In this document: piece after piece, positions 12,086-23,318 of the stretch
Position numbering within the stretch: position 1 is the stretch's first letter
Layout of the letters: each line of letters opens with the position of its first letter
NCBI GenBank assembly: GCA_914767715.1
Contig: OU612070.1
Location: 20,884,025-20,948,024 of the forward strand
Direction: 5' to 3'
DNA length: 64,000 nucleotides
DNA from: Membranipora membranacea
Taxonomy: Eukaryota; Bryozoa; Gymnolaemata; Cheilostomatida; Membraniporidae
Notes under the pieces: model-generated
Seen by the model: only the letters and a program-made list of their open reading frames with translations
The model's database searches: none
What the model was told of the DNA's origin: nothing
Program-made: the position numbers and the translations under genes

Positions 12086-13266
12086 GTCGGAGTTAGATAA
12101 GAATGCAACAGAGTTTTAATTTTTCAATGCTTCCGTTTGGCATGTTTTTTTTTGGCAAAAGTGGACGTCGTTAAAGTTGGCGCTGACGGAGAACGGAGAC
12201 CCGCAGAGACAAACGGACTTCAGATTTGAGACGAGCAGGAGTTGCTCCTCCTTATGAGGTAGGTTAAAAGCAAATCTATTTTTTGACCCGAGCGAAAAAA
12301 AACCATGATACCCTCCCTTGGTATAATTTTTGAAATTTCAAGTCAGGGTAATTACCAACCAGTTAATCGGAGGATCCCAATATTCTGCAGTTTGAATAAG
12401 GCCAATAAGGGCTTGAAGTGGTCGGAGTTTGATAAGAATCCAACAGAGTTTTAATTTTTCAATGCTGCCGTTTGGCATGTTTTTTTTTGGCAAAAATGGA
12501 CGTCGTTAAAGTTGGCGCTGACGGAGAACGGAGACCCGCAGAGACAAACGGACTTCAGATTTGAGACGAGCAGGAGTTGCTCCTCCTTATGAGGTAGGTT
12601 AAAAGCAAATCTATTTTTTGACCCGAGCGAAAAAAAACCATGATACCCTCCCTTGGTATAATTTTTGAAATTTCAAGTCAGCGTAATTACCAACCAGTTA
12701 ATCGGAGGATCCCAATATTCTGCAGTTTGAATAAGGCCAATAAGGGCTTGAAGTGGTCGGAGTTAGATAAGAATGCAACAGAGTTTTAATTTTTCAATGC
12801 TGCCGTTTGGCATGTTTTTTTTTGGCAAAAGTGGACGTCGTTAAAGTTGGCGCTGACGGAGAACGGAGACCCGCAGAGACAAACGGACTTCAGATTTGAG
12901 ACGAGCAGGAGTTGCTCCTCCTTATGAGGTAGGTTAAAAGCAAATCTATTTTTTGACCCGAGCGAAAAAAAACCATGATACCCTCCCTTGGTATAATTTT
13001 TGAAATTTCAAGTCAGCGTAATTACCAACCAGTTAATCGGAGGATCCCAATATTCTGCAGTTTGAATAAGGCCAATAAGGGCTTGAAGTGGTCGGAGTTA
13101 GATAAGAATCCAACAGAGTTTAAATTTTTCAATGCTGCCGTTTGGCATGTTTTTTTTTGGCAAAAGTGGACGTCGTTAAAGTTGGCGCTGACGGAGAACG
13201 GAGACCCGCAGAGACAAACGGACTTCAGATTTGAGACGAGCAGGAGTTGCTCCTCCTTATGAGGCA
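12086..13266. repeat. Higher-order repeat segment, copy 2 of 3
   Basis: Same ordered variants as the segment near 6060-7240, shifted by exactly 6,026 bp at each diagnostic base checked (6321 to 12347, 6404 to 12430). GAGGCAGG occurs here as well. The duplication therefore covered several monomers at once. Confidence 0.8.
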
Positions 13267-15272
13267 GGTTAAAAGCAAATCTATTTTTTGACCCGAGCGA
13301 AAAAAAAACCATGATACCCTCCCTTGGTATAATTTTTGAAATTTCAAGTCAGCGTAATTACCAACCAGTTAATCGGAGGATCCCAATATTCTGCAGTTTG
13401 AATAAGGCCAATAAGGGCTTGAAGTGGTCGGAGTTAGATAAGAATCCAACAGAGTTTTAATTTTTCAATGCTGCCGTTTGGCATGTTTTTTTTTGGCAAA
13501 AGTGGACGTCGTTAAAGTTGGCGCTGACGGAGAACGGAGACCCGCAGAGACAAACGGACTTCAGATTTGAGACGAGCAGGAGTTGCTCCTCCTTATGAGG
13601 TAGGTTAAAAGCAAATCTATTTTTTGACCCGAGCGAAAAAAAACCATGATACCCTCCCTTGGTATAATTTTTGAAATTTCAAGTCAGCGTAATTACCAAC
13701 CAGTTAATCGGAGGATCCCAATATTCTGCAGTTTGAATAAGGCCAATAAGGGCTTGAAGTGGTCGGAGTTAGATAAGAATCCAACAGAGTTTTAATTTTT
13801 CAATGCTGCCGTTTGGCATGTTTTTTTTTTGGCAAAAGTGGACGTCGTTAAAGTTGGCGCTGACGGAGAACGGAGACCCGCAGAGACAAACGGACTTCAG
13901 ATTTGAGACGAGCAGGAGTTGCTCCTCCTTATGAGGTAGGTTAAAAGCAAATCTATTTTTTGACCCGAGCGAAAAAAAACCATGATACCCTCCCTTGGTA
14001 TAATTTTTGAAATTTCAAGTCAGCGTAATTACCAACCAGTTAATCGGAGGATCCCAATATTCTGCAGTTTGAATAAGGCCAATAAGGGCTTGAAGTGGTC
14101 GGAGTTAGATAAGAATCCAACAGAGTTTTAATTTTTCAATGCTGCCGTTTGGCATGTTTTTTTTTGGCAAAAGTGGACGTCGTTAAAGTTGGCGCTGACG
14201 GAGAACGGAGACCCGCAGAGACAAACGGACTTCAGATTTGAGACGAGCAGGAGTTGCTCCTCCTTATGAGGTAGGTTAAAAGCAAATCTATTTTTTGACC
14301 CGAGCGAAAAAAAAACCATGATACCCTCCCTTGGTATAATTTTTGAAATTTCAAGTCAGCGTAATTACCAACCAGTTAATCGGAGGATCCCAATATTCTG
14401 CAGTTTGAATAAGGCCAATAAGGGCTTGAAGTGGTCGGAGTTAGATAAGAATCCAACAGAGTTTTAATTTTTCAAATCTGCCGTTTGGGATGTTTTTTTT
14501 TTGGCAAAAGTGGACGTCGTTAAAGTTGGCGCTGACGGAGAACGGAGACCCGCAGAGACAAACGGACTTCAGATTTGAGACGAGCAGGAGTTGCTCCTCC
14601 TTATGAGGTAGGTTAAAAGCAAATCTATTTTTTGACCCGAGCGAAAAAAAACCATGATACCCTCCCTTGGTATAATTTTTAAAATTTCAAGTCAGCGTAA
14701 TTACCAACCAGTTAATCGGAGGATCCCAATATTCTGCAGTTTGAATAAGGCCAATAAGGGCTTGAAGTGGTCGGAGTTAGATAAGAATCCAACAGAGTTT
14801 TAATTTTTCAATGCTGCCGTTTGGCATGTTTTTTTTTGGCAAAAGTGGACGTCGTTAAAATTGGCGCTGACGGAGAACGGAGACCCGCAGAGACAAACGG
14901 ACTTCAGATTTGAGACGAGCAGGAGTTGCTCCTCCTTATGAGGTAGGTTAAAAGCAAATCTATTTTTTGACCCGAGCGAAAAAAAACCATGATACCCTCC
15001 CTTGGTATAATTTTTGAAATTTCAAGTCAGCGTAATTACCAACCAGTTAATCGGAGGATCCCAATATTCTGCAGTTTGAATAAGGCCAATAAGGGCTTGA
15101 AGTGGTCGGAGTTAGATAAGAATCCAACAGAGTTTTAATTTTTCAATGCTGCCGTTTGGCATGTTTTTTTTTGGCAAAAGTGGACGTCGTTAAAGTTGGC
15201 GCTGACGGAGAACGGAGACCCGCAGAGACAAACGGACTTCAGATTTGAGACGAGCAGGAGTTGCTCCTCCTT

Positions 15273-15370
15273 ATGAGGTAGGTTAAAAGCAAATCTATTT
15301 TTTGACCCGAGCGAAAAAAAACCATGATACCCTCCCTTGGTATAATTTTTGAAATTTCAATTCAGCGTAA
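15273..15370. repeat. Segment A on the left of insert U1
   Basis: A 98-bp copy of segment A with the diagnostic T at 15361 (AATTCAG for AAGTCAG). It forms a direct repeat with 16403-16500 around the insert. Confidence 0.9.
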
Positions 15371-16402
15371 ATTTTTGGGGCAATTTCTGGTCATTTAAGG
15401 CACCCTGGAGCTATATAAGCATTTTCAAGCATTTTGCAAATTTTTGTAAGCATTTTGGAAAAATTAGGTTGGCAAGTCTGAGTCAGTCAATTTGATTGGA
15501 ACAGGGAGCTTAAATGACAGAATTTTGCAACTGCTCTATAGGGATAAACATTTTCCTCAAAGCGGAATCCATCAGGCAATAATATTCGGGTTGTATATTG
15601 AAAGGTCCATAGAATCAGTTTGACACTCATGCTGTGTGAGGTGATAAGACAACTGCTGAGCACATTGTCATTCTTGACATAGATTAGATAAATGTTGAAT
15701 TGGCATTGTATTTCGACCAAGAACAATGATTGATAAGATGTTCAGATATTGAACTCATTGTGCTAAATTTCAACAATGACTAGTAGCCAGTTGAGCTTGT
15801 TCATTGCATAGATATGCGCAGATATCTTTTTATGATTGAACTGAGCGCGCTATGTTAGTTGAGCTGAGGCATATGACTTTGTCTGCTGTGATTTATGTAA
15901 GCTAACCTTTCTGAAAGAATATCAGATCACTCATTTTGTGCCACTCGGATGCCTGCATCTTGAATTGTATAGGTATGTAAGCAATGTTCATTACGTTATA
16001 GACAATTATATTTTTCATAAATGCACTGCTTTGTTTTTATTTATTTATTTATGCATGGTCTTTATTTGTCATTGACTTTGATCGGCAATAATAAAGTATA
16101 TATATACATATATGTTTACTGAAATTCCATGTGGGAATATCTTTGTAAACAGTCATTTAAAGCTTCAATCCAATTACTTGAAAGCATCCCGTCATTGGAA
16201 TGGTAGCAAACTTCATTGTTGTTTAAGAATTATAAATCCATATCGCAGAAATCTTGCAATGCTTGAAGCGAACATGTCTTTTACAGTGGCACAAATTTCT
16301 TTCAAGCTACCAAATCCATCCATGTACAAGAAAATAAGTTTTATTTGAAAATTGGAACGTACTGGATAATGAAATGACTTACAACACAACAGGCCTCATA
16401 TC
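15371..16402. repeat. 1,032-bp insert U, copy 1 (unidentified, possibly an element)
   Basis: This segment has no visible similarity to the satellite. Two more copies (22189-23220, 30350-31381) have the same length and differ at only a few bases. It looks more A+T-rich than the array. It holds three AAGCATTTT copies (15417-15425, 15427-15435, 15448-15456), a TATATAAG box-like site (15412-15419), a TTTA run near 16030-16055, AATAAA (16090-16095) followed by a TA-rich run, and a 78-codon frame (16112-16348). I see no terminal inverted repeats, no target-site duplication other than the 98-bp satellite repeats, no poly-A tail and no transposase or reverse transcriptase motif. It may be a non-autonomous element, a captured genomic fragment or an alternative spacer of the array. 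Confidence 0.85.
16112..16348 (+). CDS. Doubtful 78-codon open frame in insert U1
   Basis: The frame begins at an ATG and ends at TGA, with no recognisable domain, signal peptide or membrane segment. The predicted product begins MFTEIPCGNIF and contains three cysteines. It begins just after AATAAA and a TA-rich run, a poor context for a gene start. It is intact in the other two inserts, but these are so alike that conservation says nothing about selection. I consider it more likely non-coding, although a fragment of an exon is possible. Confidence 0.12.
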   Translation: MFTEIPCGNIFVNSHLKLQSNYLKASRHWNGSKLHCCLRIINPYRRNLAMLEANMSFTVAQISFKLPNPSMYKKISFI

Positions 16403-16408
16403 ATGAGG
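16394..16408. other. Inverted repeat across the right junction of U1
   Basis: CCTCAT, ATC, ATGAGG: the last bases of the insert are the reverse complement of the first six bases of segment A. The same junction is found at 23212-23226 and 31373-31387. Confidence 0.85.
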
Positions 16409-16500
16409 TAGGTTAAAAGCAAATCTATTTTTTGACCCGAGCGAAAAAAAACCATGATACCCTCCCTTGGTATAACTTTTGAAATTTCAATTCAGCGTAA
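16403..16500. repeat. Segment A on the right of insert U1
   Basis: A 98-bp direct repeat of 15273-15370 with the same diagnostic T (16491). It also has a private C at 16476 and is followed by CTACC instead of TTACC (C at 16501), a change shared by the right flanks of U2 and U3. Confidence 0.9.
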
Positions 16501-18545
16501 CTACCAACCAGTTAATCGGAGGATCCCAATATTCTGCAGTTTGAATAAGGCCAATAAGGGCTTGAAGTGGTCGGAGTTAGATAAGAATCCAACAGAGTTT
16601 TAATTTTTCAATGCTGCCGTTTGGCATGTTTTTTTTTGGCAAAAGTGGACGTCGTTAAAGTTGGCGCTGACGGAGAACGGAGACCCGCAGAGACAAACGG
16701 ACTTCAGATTTGAGACGAGCAGGAGTTGCTCCTCCTTATGAGGTAGGTTAAAAGCAAATCTATTTTTTGACCCGAGCGAAAAAAAACCATGATACCCTCC
16801 CTTGGTATAATTTTTGAAATTTCAAGTCAGCGTAATTACCAACCAGTTAATCGGAGGATCCCAATATTCTGCAGTTTGAATAAGGCCAATAAGGGCTTGA
16901 AGTGGTCGGAGTTAGATAAGAATCCAACAGAGTTTTAATTTTTCAATGCTGCCGTTTGGCATGTTTTTTTTTGGCAAAAGTGGACGTCGTTAAAGTTGGC
17001 GCTGACGGAGAACGGAGACCCGCAGAGACAAACGGACTTCAGATTTGAGACGAGCAGGAGTTGCTCCTCCTTATGAGGTAGGTTAAAAGCAAATCTATTT
17101 TTTGACCCGAGCGAAAAAAAACCATGATACCCTCCCTTGGTATAATTTTTGAAATTTCAAGTCAGCGTAATTACCAACCAGTTAATCGGAGGATCCCAAT
17201 ATTCTGCAGTTTGAATAAGGCCAATAAGGGCTTGAAGTGGTCGGAGTTAGATAAGCATCCAACAGAGTTTTAATTTTTCAATGCTGCCGTTTGGCATGTT
17301 TTTTTTTGGCAAAAGTGGACGTCGTTAAAGTTGGCGCTGACGGAGAACGGAGACCCGCAGAGACAAACGGACTTCAGATTTGAGACGAGCAGGAGTTGCT
17401 CCTCCTTATGAGGTAGGTTAAAAGCAAATCTATTTTTTGACCCGAGTGAAAAAAACCATGATACCCTCCCTTGGTATAATTTTTGAAATTTCAAGTCAGC
17501 GTAATTACCAACCAGTTAATCGGAGGATCTCAATATTCTGCAGTTTGAATAAGGCCAATAAGGGCTTGAAGTGGTCGGAGTTAGATAAGAATCCAACAGA
17601 CTTTTAATTTTTCAATGCTGCCGTTTGGCATGTTTTTTTTTGGCAAAAGTGGACGTCGTTAAAGTTGGCGCTGACGGAGAACGGAGACCCGCAGAGACAA
17701 ACGGACTTCAGATTTGAGACGAGCAGGAGTTGCTCCTCCTTATGAGGTAGGTTAAAAGCAAATCTATTTTTTGACCCGAGCGAAAAAAACCATGATACCC
17801 TCCCTTGGTATACTTTTTGAAATTTCAAGTCAGCGTAATTACCAACCAGTTAATCGGAGGATCCCAATATTCTGCAGTTTGAATAAGGCCAATAAGGGCT
17901 TGAAGTGGTCGGAGTTAGATAAGAATCCAACAGAGTTTTAATTTTTCAATGCTGCCGTTTGGCATGTTTTTTTTGGGCAAAAGTGGACGTCGTTAAAGTT
18001 GGCGCTGACGGAGAACGGAGACCCGCAGAGACAAACGGACTTCAGATTTGAGACGAGCAGGAGTTGCTCCTCCTTATGAGGTAGGTTAAAAGCAAATCTA
18101 TTTTTTGACCCGAGCGAAAAAAAAACCATGATACCCTCCCTTGGTATAATTTTTGAAATTTCAAGTCAGCGTAATTACCAACCAGTTAATCGGAGGATCC
18201 CAATATTCTGCAGTTTGAATAAGGCCAATAAGGGCTTGAAGTGGTCGGAGTTAGATAAGAATGCAACAGAGTTTTAATTTTTCAATGCTGCCGTTTGGCA
18301 TGTTTTTTTTTGGCAAAAGTGGACGTCGTTAAAGTTGGCGCTGACGGAGAACGGAGACCCGCAGAGACAAACGGACTTCAGATTTGAGACGAGCAGGAGT
18401 TGCTCCTCCTTATGAGGTAGGTTAAAAGCAAATCTATTTTTTGACCCGAGCGAAAAAAAACCATGATACCCTCCCTTGGTATAATTTTTGAAATTTCAAG
18501 TCAGCGTAATTACCAACCAGTTAATCGGAGGATCCCAATATTCTG

Positions 18546-18875
18546 CAGTTTGAATAAGGCCAATAAGGGCTTGAAGTGGTCGGAGTTAGATAAGAATCCA
18601 ACAGAGTTTTAATTTTTCAAATCTGCCGTTTGGCATGTTTTTGCAAAAGTGGACGTCGTTAAAGTTGGCGCTGACGGAGAACGGAGACCCGCAGAGACAA
18701 ACGGACTTCAGATTTGAGACGAGCAGGAGTTGCTCCTCCTTATGAGGTAGGTTAAAAGCAAATCTATTTTTTGACCCGAGCGAAAAAAAACCATGATACC
18801 CTCCCTTGGTATAATTTTTGAAATTTCAAGTCAGCGTAATTACCAACCAGTTAATCGGAGGATCCCAATATTCTG
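18546..18875. repeat. Short monomer (330 bp, T-tract deletion)
   Basis: The usual T-tract followed by GGC is reduced to five T and GC, removing five bases. This copy also carries the CAAATCTGCCG variant that occurs near 4763, 14473 and 28117. Confidence 0.85.
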
Positions 18876-18908
18876 CAGTTTGAATAAGGCCAATAAGGGC
18901 TTGAAGTG

Positions 18909-20089
18909 GTCGGAGTTAGATAAGAATGCAACAGAGTTTTAATTTTTCAATGCTTCCGTTTGGCATGTTTTTTTTTGGCAAAAGTGGACGTCGTTAAAGT
19001 TGGCGCTGACGGAGAACGGAGACCCGCAGAGACAAACGGACTTCAGATTTGAGACGAGCAGGAGTTGCTCCTCCTTATGAGGTAGGTTAAAAGCAAATCT
19101 ATTTTTTGACCCGAGCGAAAAAAAACCATGATACCCTCCCTTGGTATAATTTTTGAAATTTCAAGTCAGCGTAATTACCAACCAGTTAATCGGAGGATCC
19201 CAATATTCTGCAGTTTGAATAAGGCCAATAAGGGCTTGAAGTGGTCGGAGTTTGATAAGAATCCAACAGAGTTTTAATTTTTCAATGCTGCCGTTTGGCA
19301 TGTTTTTTTTTGGCAAAAATGGACGTCGTTAAAGTTGGCGCTGACGGAGAACGGAGACCCGCAGAGACAAACGGACTTCAGATTTGAGACGAGCAGGAGT
19401 TGCTCCTCCTTATGAGGTAGGTTAAAAGCAAATCTATTTTTTGACCCGAGCGAAAAAAAACCATGATACCCTCCCTTGGTATAATTTTTGAAATTTCAAG
19501 TCAGCGTAATTACCAACCAGTTAATCGGAGGATCCCAATATTCTGCAGTTTGAATAAGACCAATAAGGGCTTGAAGTGGTCGGAGTTAGATAAGAATGCA
19601 ACAGAGTTTTAATTTTTCAATGCTGCCGTTTGGCATGTTTTTTTTTGGCAAAAGTGGACGTCGTTAAAGTTGGCGCTGACGGAGAACGGAGACCCGCAGA
19701 GACAAACGGACTTCAGATTTGAGACGAGCAGGAGTTGCTCCTCCTTATGAGGTAGGTTAAAAGCAGATCTATTTTTTGACCTGAGCGAAAAAAAACCATG
19801 ATACCCTCCCTTGGTATAATTTTTGAAATTTCAAGTCAGCGTAATTACCAACCAGTTAATCGGAGGATCCCAATATTCTGCAGTTTGAATAAGGCCAATA
19901 AGGGCTTGAAGTGGTCGGAGTTAGATAAGAATCCAACAGAGTTTAAATTTTTCAATGCTGCCGTTTGGCATGTTTTTTTTTGGCAAAAGTGGACGTCGTT
20001 AAAGTTGGCGCTGACGGAGAACGGAGACCCGCAGAGACAAACGGACTTCAGATTTGAGACGAGCAGGAGTTGCTCCTCCTTATGAGGTA
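18909..20089. repeat. Higher-order repeat segment, copy 3 of 3
   Basis: Carries the same GCTTCCG, GGAGTTTGATAAG (19253) and GAGTTTAAA series as copy 2, at an offset of 6,823 bp. It lacks the CAGGG and GAGGCAGG changes of copies 1 and 2, so those two are closer to each other. Confidence 0.78.
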
Positions 20090-22090
20090 GGTTAAAAGCA
20101 AATCTATTTTTTGACCCGAGCGAAAAAAAACCATGATACCCTCCCTTGGAATAATTTTTGAAATTTCAAGTCAGCGTAATTACCAACCAGTTAATCGGAG
20201 GATCCCAATATTCTGCAGTTTGAATAAGGCCAATAAGGGCTTGAAGTGGTCGGAGTTAGATAAGAATCCAACAGAGTTTTAATTTTTCAATGCTGCCGTT
20301 TGGCATGTTTTTTTTTGGCAAAAGTGGACGTCGTTAAAGTTGGCGCTGACGGAGAACGGAGACCCGCAGAGACAAACGGACTTCAGATTTGAGACGAGCA
20401 GGAGTTGCTCCTCCTTATGAGGTAGGTTAAAAGCAAATCTATTTTTTGACCCGAGCGAAAAAAAACCATGATACCCTCCCTTGGTATAATTTTTGAAATT
20501 TCAAGTCAGCGTAATTACCAACCAGTTAATCGGAGGATCCCAATATTCTGCAGTTTGAATAAGGCCAATAAGGGCTTGAAGTGGTCGGAGTTAGATAAGA
20601 ATCCAACAGAGTTTTAATTTTTCAATGCTGCCGTTTGGCATGTTTTTTTTTGGCAAAAGTGGACGTCGTTAAAGTTGGCGCTGACGGAGAACGGAGACCC
20701 GCAGAGACAAACGGACTTCAGATTTGAGACGAGCAGGAGTTGCTCCTCCTTATGAGGTAGGTTAAAAGCAAATCTATTTTTTGACCCGAGCGAAAAAAAA
20801 CCATGATACCCTCCCTTGGTATAATTTTTGAAATTTCAAGTCAGCGTAATTACCAACCAGTTAATCGGAGGATCCCAATATTCTGCAGTTTGAATAAGGC
20901 CAATAAGGGCTTGAAGTGGTCGGAGTTAGATAAGAATCCAACAGAGTTTTAATTTTTCAATGCTGCCGTTTGGCATGTTTTTTTTTGGCAAAAGTGGACG
21001 TCGTTAAAGTTGGCGCTGACGGAGAACGGAGACCCGCAGAGACAAACGGACTTCAGATTTGAGACGAGCAGGAGTTGCTCCTCCTTATGAGGTAGGTTAA
21101 AAGCAAATCTATTTTTTGACCCGAGCGAAAAAAACCATGATACCCTCCCTTGGTATAATTTTTGAAATTTCAAGTCAGCGTAATTACCAACCAGTTAATC
21201 GGAGGATCCCAATATTCTGCAGTTTGAATAAGGCCAATAAGGGCTTGAAGTGGTCGGAGTTAGATAAGAATCCAACAGAGTTTTAATTTTTCAATGCTGC
21301 CGTTTGGCATGTTTTTTTTTGGCAAAAGTGGACGTCGTTAAAGTTGGCGCTGACGGAGAACGGAGACCCGCAGAGACAAACGGACTTCAGATTTGAGACG
21401 AGCAGGAGTTGCTCCTCCTTATGAGGTAGGTTAAAAGCAAATCTATTTTTTGACCCGAGCGAAAAAAAACCATGATACCCTCCCTTGGTATAATTTTTGA
21501 AATTTCAAGTCAGCGTAATTACCAACCAGTTAATCGGAGGATCCCAATATTCTGCAGTTTGAATAAGGCCAATAAGGGCTTGAAGTGGTCGGAGTTAGAT
21601 AAGAATGCAACAGAGTTTTAATTTTTCAATGCTTCCGTTTGGCATGTTTTTTTTTGGCAAAAGTGGACGTCGTTAAAGTTGGCGCTGACGGAGAACGGAG
21701 ACCCGCAGAGACAAACGGACTTCAGATTTGAGACGAGCAGGAGTTGCTCCTCCTTATGAGGTAGGTTAAAAGCAAATCTATTTTTTGACCCGAGCGAAAA
21801 AAAACCATGATACCCTCCCTTGGTATAATTTTTGAAATTTCAAGTCAGCGTAATTACCAACCAGTTAATCGGAGGATCCCAATATTCTGCAGTTTGAATA
21901 AGGCCAATAAGGGCTTGAAGTGGTCGGAGTTTGATAAGAATCCAACAGAGTTTTAATTTTTCAATGCTGCCGTTTGGCATGTTTTTTTTTGGCAAAAGTG
22001 GACGTCGTTAAAGTTGGCGCTGACGGAGAACGGAGACCCGCAGAGACAAACGGACTTCAGATTTGAGACGAGCAGGAGTTGCTCCTCCTT

Positions 22091-22188
22091 ATGAGGTAGG
22101 TTAAAAGCAAATCTATTTTTTGACCCGAGCGAAAAAAAACCATGATACCCTCCCTTGGTATAATTTTTGAAATTTCAATTCAGCGTAA
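22091..22188. repeat. Segment A on the left of insert U2
   Basis: A 98-bp copy of segment A with the diagnostic T at 22179; a direct repeat with 23221-23318. Confidence 0.9.
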
Positions 22189-23220
22189 ATTTTTGGGGCA
22201 ATTTCTGGTCATTTAAGGCACCCTGGAGTTTTATAAGCATTTTCAAGCATTTTGCAAATTTTTGTAAGCATTTTGGAAAAATTAGGTTGGCAAGTCTGAG
22301 TCAGTCAATTTGATTGGAACAGGGAGCTTAAATGACAGAATTTTGCAACTGCTCTATAGGGATAAACATTTTCCTCAAAGCGGAATCCATCAGGCAATAA
22401 TATTCGGGTTGTATATTGAAAGGTCCATAGAATCAGTTTGACACTCATGCTGTGTGAGGTGATAAGACAACTGCTGAGCACATTGTCATTCTTGACATAG
22501 ATTAGATAAATGTTGAATTGGCATTGTATTTCGACCAAGAACAATGATTGATAAGATGTTCAGATATTGAACTCATTGTGCTAAATTTCAACAATGACTA
22601 GTAGCCAGTTGAGCTTGTTCATTGCATAGATATGCGCAGATATCTTTTTATGATTGAACTGAGCGCGCTATGTTAGTTGAGCTGAGGCATATGACTTTGT
22701 CTGCTGTGATTTATGTAAGCTAACCTTTCTGACAGAATATCAGATCACTCATTTTGTGCCACTCGGATGCCTGCATCTTGAATTGTATAGGTATGTAAGC
22801 AATGTTCATTACGTTATAGACAATTATATTTTTCATAAATGCACTGCTTTGTTTTTATTTATTTATTTATGCATGGTCTTTATTTGTCATTGACTTTGAT
22901 CGGCAATAATAAAGTATATATATACATATATGTTTACTGAAATTCCATGTGGGAATATCTTTGTAAACAGTCATTTAAAGCTTCAATCCAATTACTTGAA
23001 AGCATCCCGTCATTGGAATGGTAGCAAACTTCATTGTTGTTTAAGAATTATAAATCCATATCGCAGAAATCTTGCAATGCTTGAAGCGAACATGTCTTTT
23101 ACAGTGGCACAAATTTCTTTCAAGCTACCAAATCCATCCATGTACAAGAAAATAAGTTTTATTTGAAAATTGGAACGTACTGGATAATGAAATGACTTAC
23201 AACACAACAGGCCTCATATC
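22189..23220. repeat. 1,032-bp insert U, copy 2
   Basis: Same length as U1 and nearly the same sequence. The clearest differences are TTTTATAAG where U1 has CTATATAAG, which weakens the TATA-like site, and CTGACAG where U1 has CTGAAAG near 22733. It lies exactly at the same point of the monomer and in the same orientation. Confidence 0.85.
22930..23166 (+). CDS. Doubtful 78-codon open frame in insert U2
   Basis: Same predicted protein as the frame at 16112-16348. No domain is recognised; its preservation follows from the near-identity of the inserts. Confidence 0.12.
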   Translation: MFTEIPCGNIFVNSHLKLQSNYLKASRHWNGSKLHCCLRIINPYRRNLAMLEANMSFTVAQISFKLPNPSMYKKISFI

Positions 23221-23318
23221 ATGAGGTAGGTTAAAAGCAAATCTATTTTTTGACCCGAGCGAAAAAAAACCATGATACCCTCCCTTGGTATAATTTTTGA
23301 AATTTCAATTCAGCGTAA
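23221..23318. repeat. Segment A on the right of insert U2
   Basis: A 98-bp direct repeat of 22091-22188 with the diagnostic T at 23309, followed by C at 23319 as at the other inserts. Confidence 0.9.

Larger units (their letters stand above)
1..15370. repeat. 335-bp satellite array, block 1 (about 46 monomers)
   Basis: Counting from the motif CAGTTTGAATAAGG, copies start at 1, 336, 671, 1006, 1341, 1675 and so on to 15072. That gives 45 full units averaging just under 335 bp and a last unit cut at 299 bp by the first insert. Most copies differ by only a few bases. Frequent variants are AAGAATGCAAC or AAGCATCCAAC for AAGAATCCAAC, GCTTCCG for GCTGCCG, and changes of one base in the A-tract and T-tract. 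Variants recur in blocks, which shows multi-monomer duplication. No gene is seen; short open frames are by-products of the repeat. Confidence 0.98.
16403..22188. repeat. 335-bp satellite array, block 2 (about 17 monomers)
   Basis: The array resumes at ATGAGG in the same orientation and stops at GCGTAA before insert U2. Its length is 17 monomers plus one 98-bp segment A. Copies resemble block 1. The unit at 18546-18875 is 330 bp because the T-tract region is shortened to GTTTTTGC. No gene is visible. Confidence 0.97.
20949..23318. repeat. Duplicated block including insert U2 (partner 29110-31479)
   Basis: All markers checked here recur 8,161 bp downstream: a short A-tract monomer, a GCAACAG/GCTTCCG monomer, the GGAGTTTGATAAG variant (21932 to 30093), insert U and both flanking A segments. 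Similarity seems to end just after the right-hand segment A, since the next monomers carry different variants. Confidence 0.82.

Noticed and set aside
15487-15726. Minus-strand 79-codon frame in insert U (also 22305-22544 and 30466-30705)
   Set aside because: It starts at TTG; the first ATG in frame is about residue 33, leaving under 50 codons. No domain is recognised, and identity among copies reflects recent duplication.
16010-16115. TTTA and TA microsatellites in insert U as a separate feature
   Set aside because: The runs are short and the same length in all three inserts; they are part of U and not an expanded microsatellite.
15273-16500. Miniature LTR retrotransposon with 98-bp terminal repeats
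   Set aside because: The repeat can be trimmed to begin TG and end CA, but no primer-binding site follows the left copy, no purine tract precedes the right copy, and segment A also lies in every satellite monomer.
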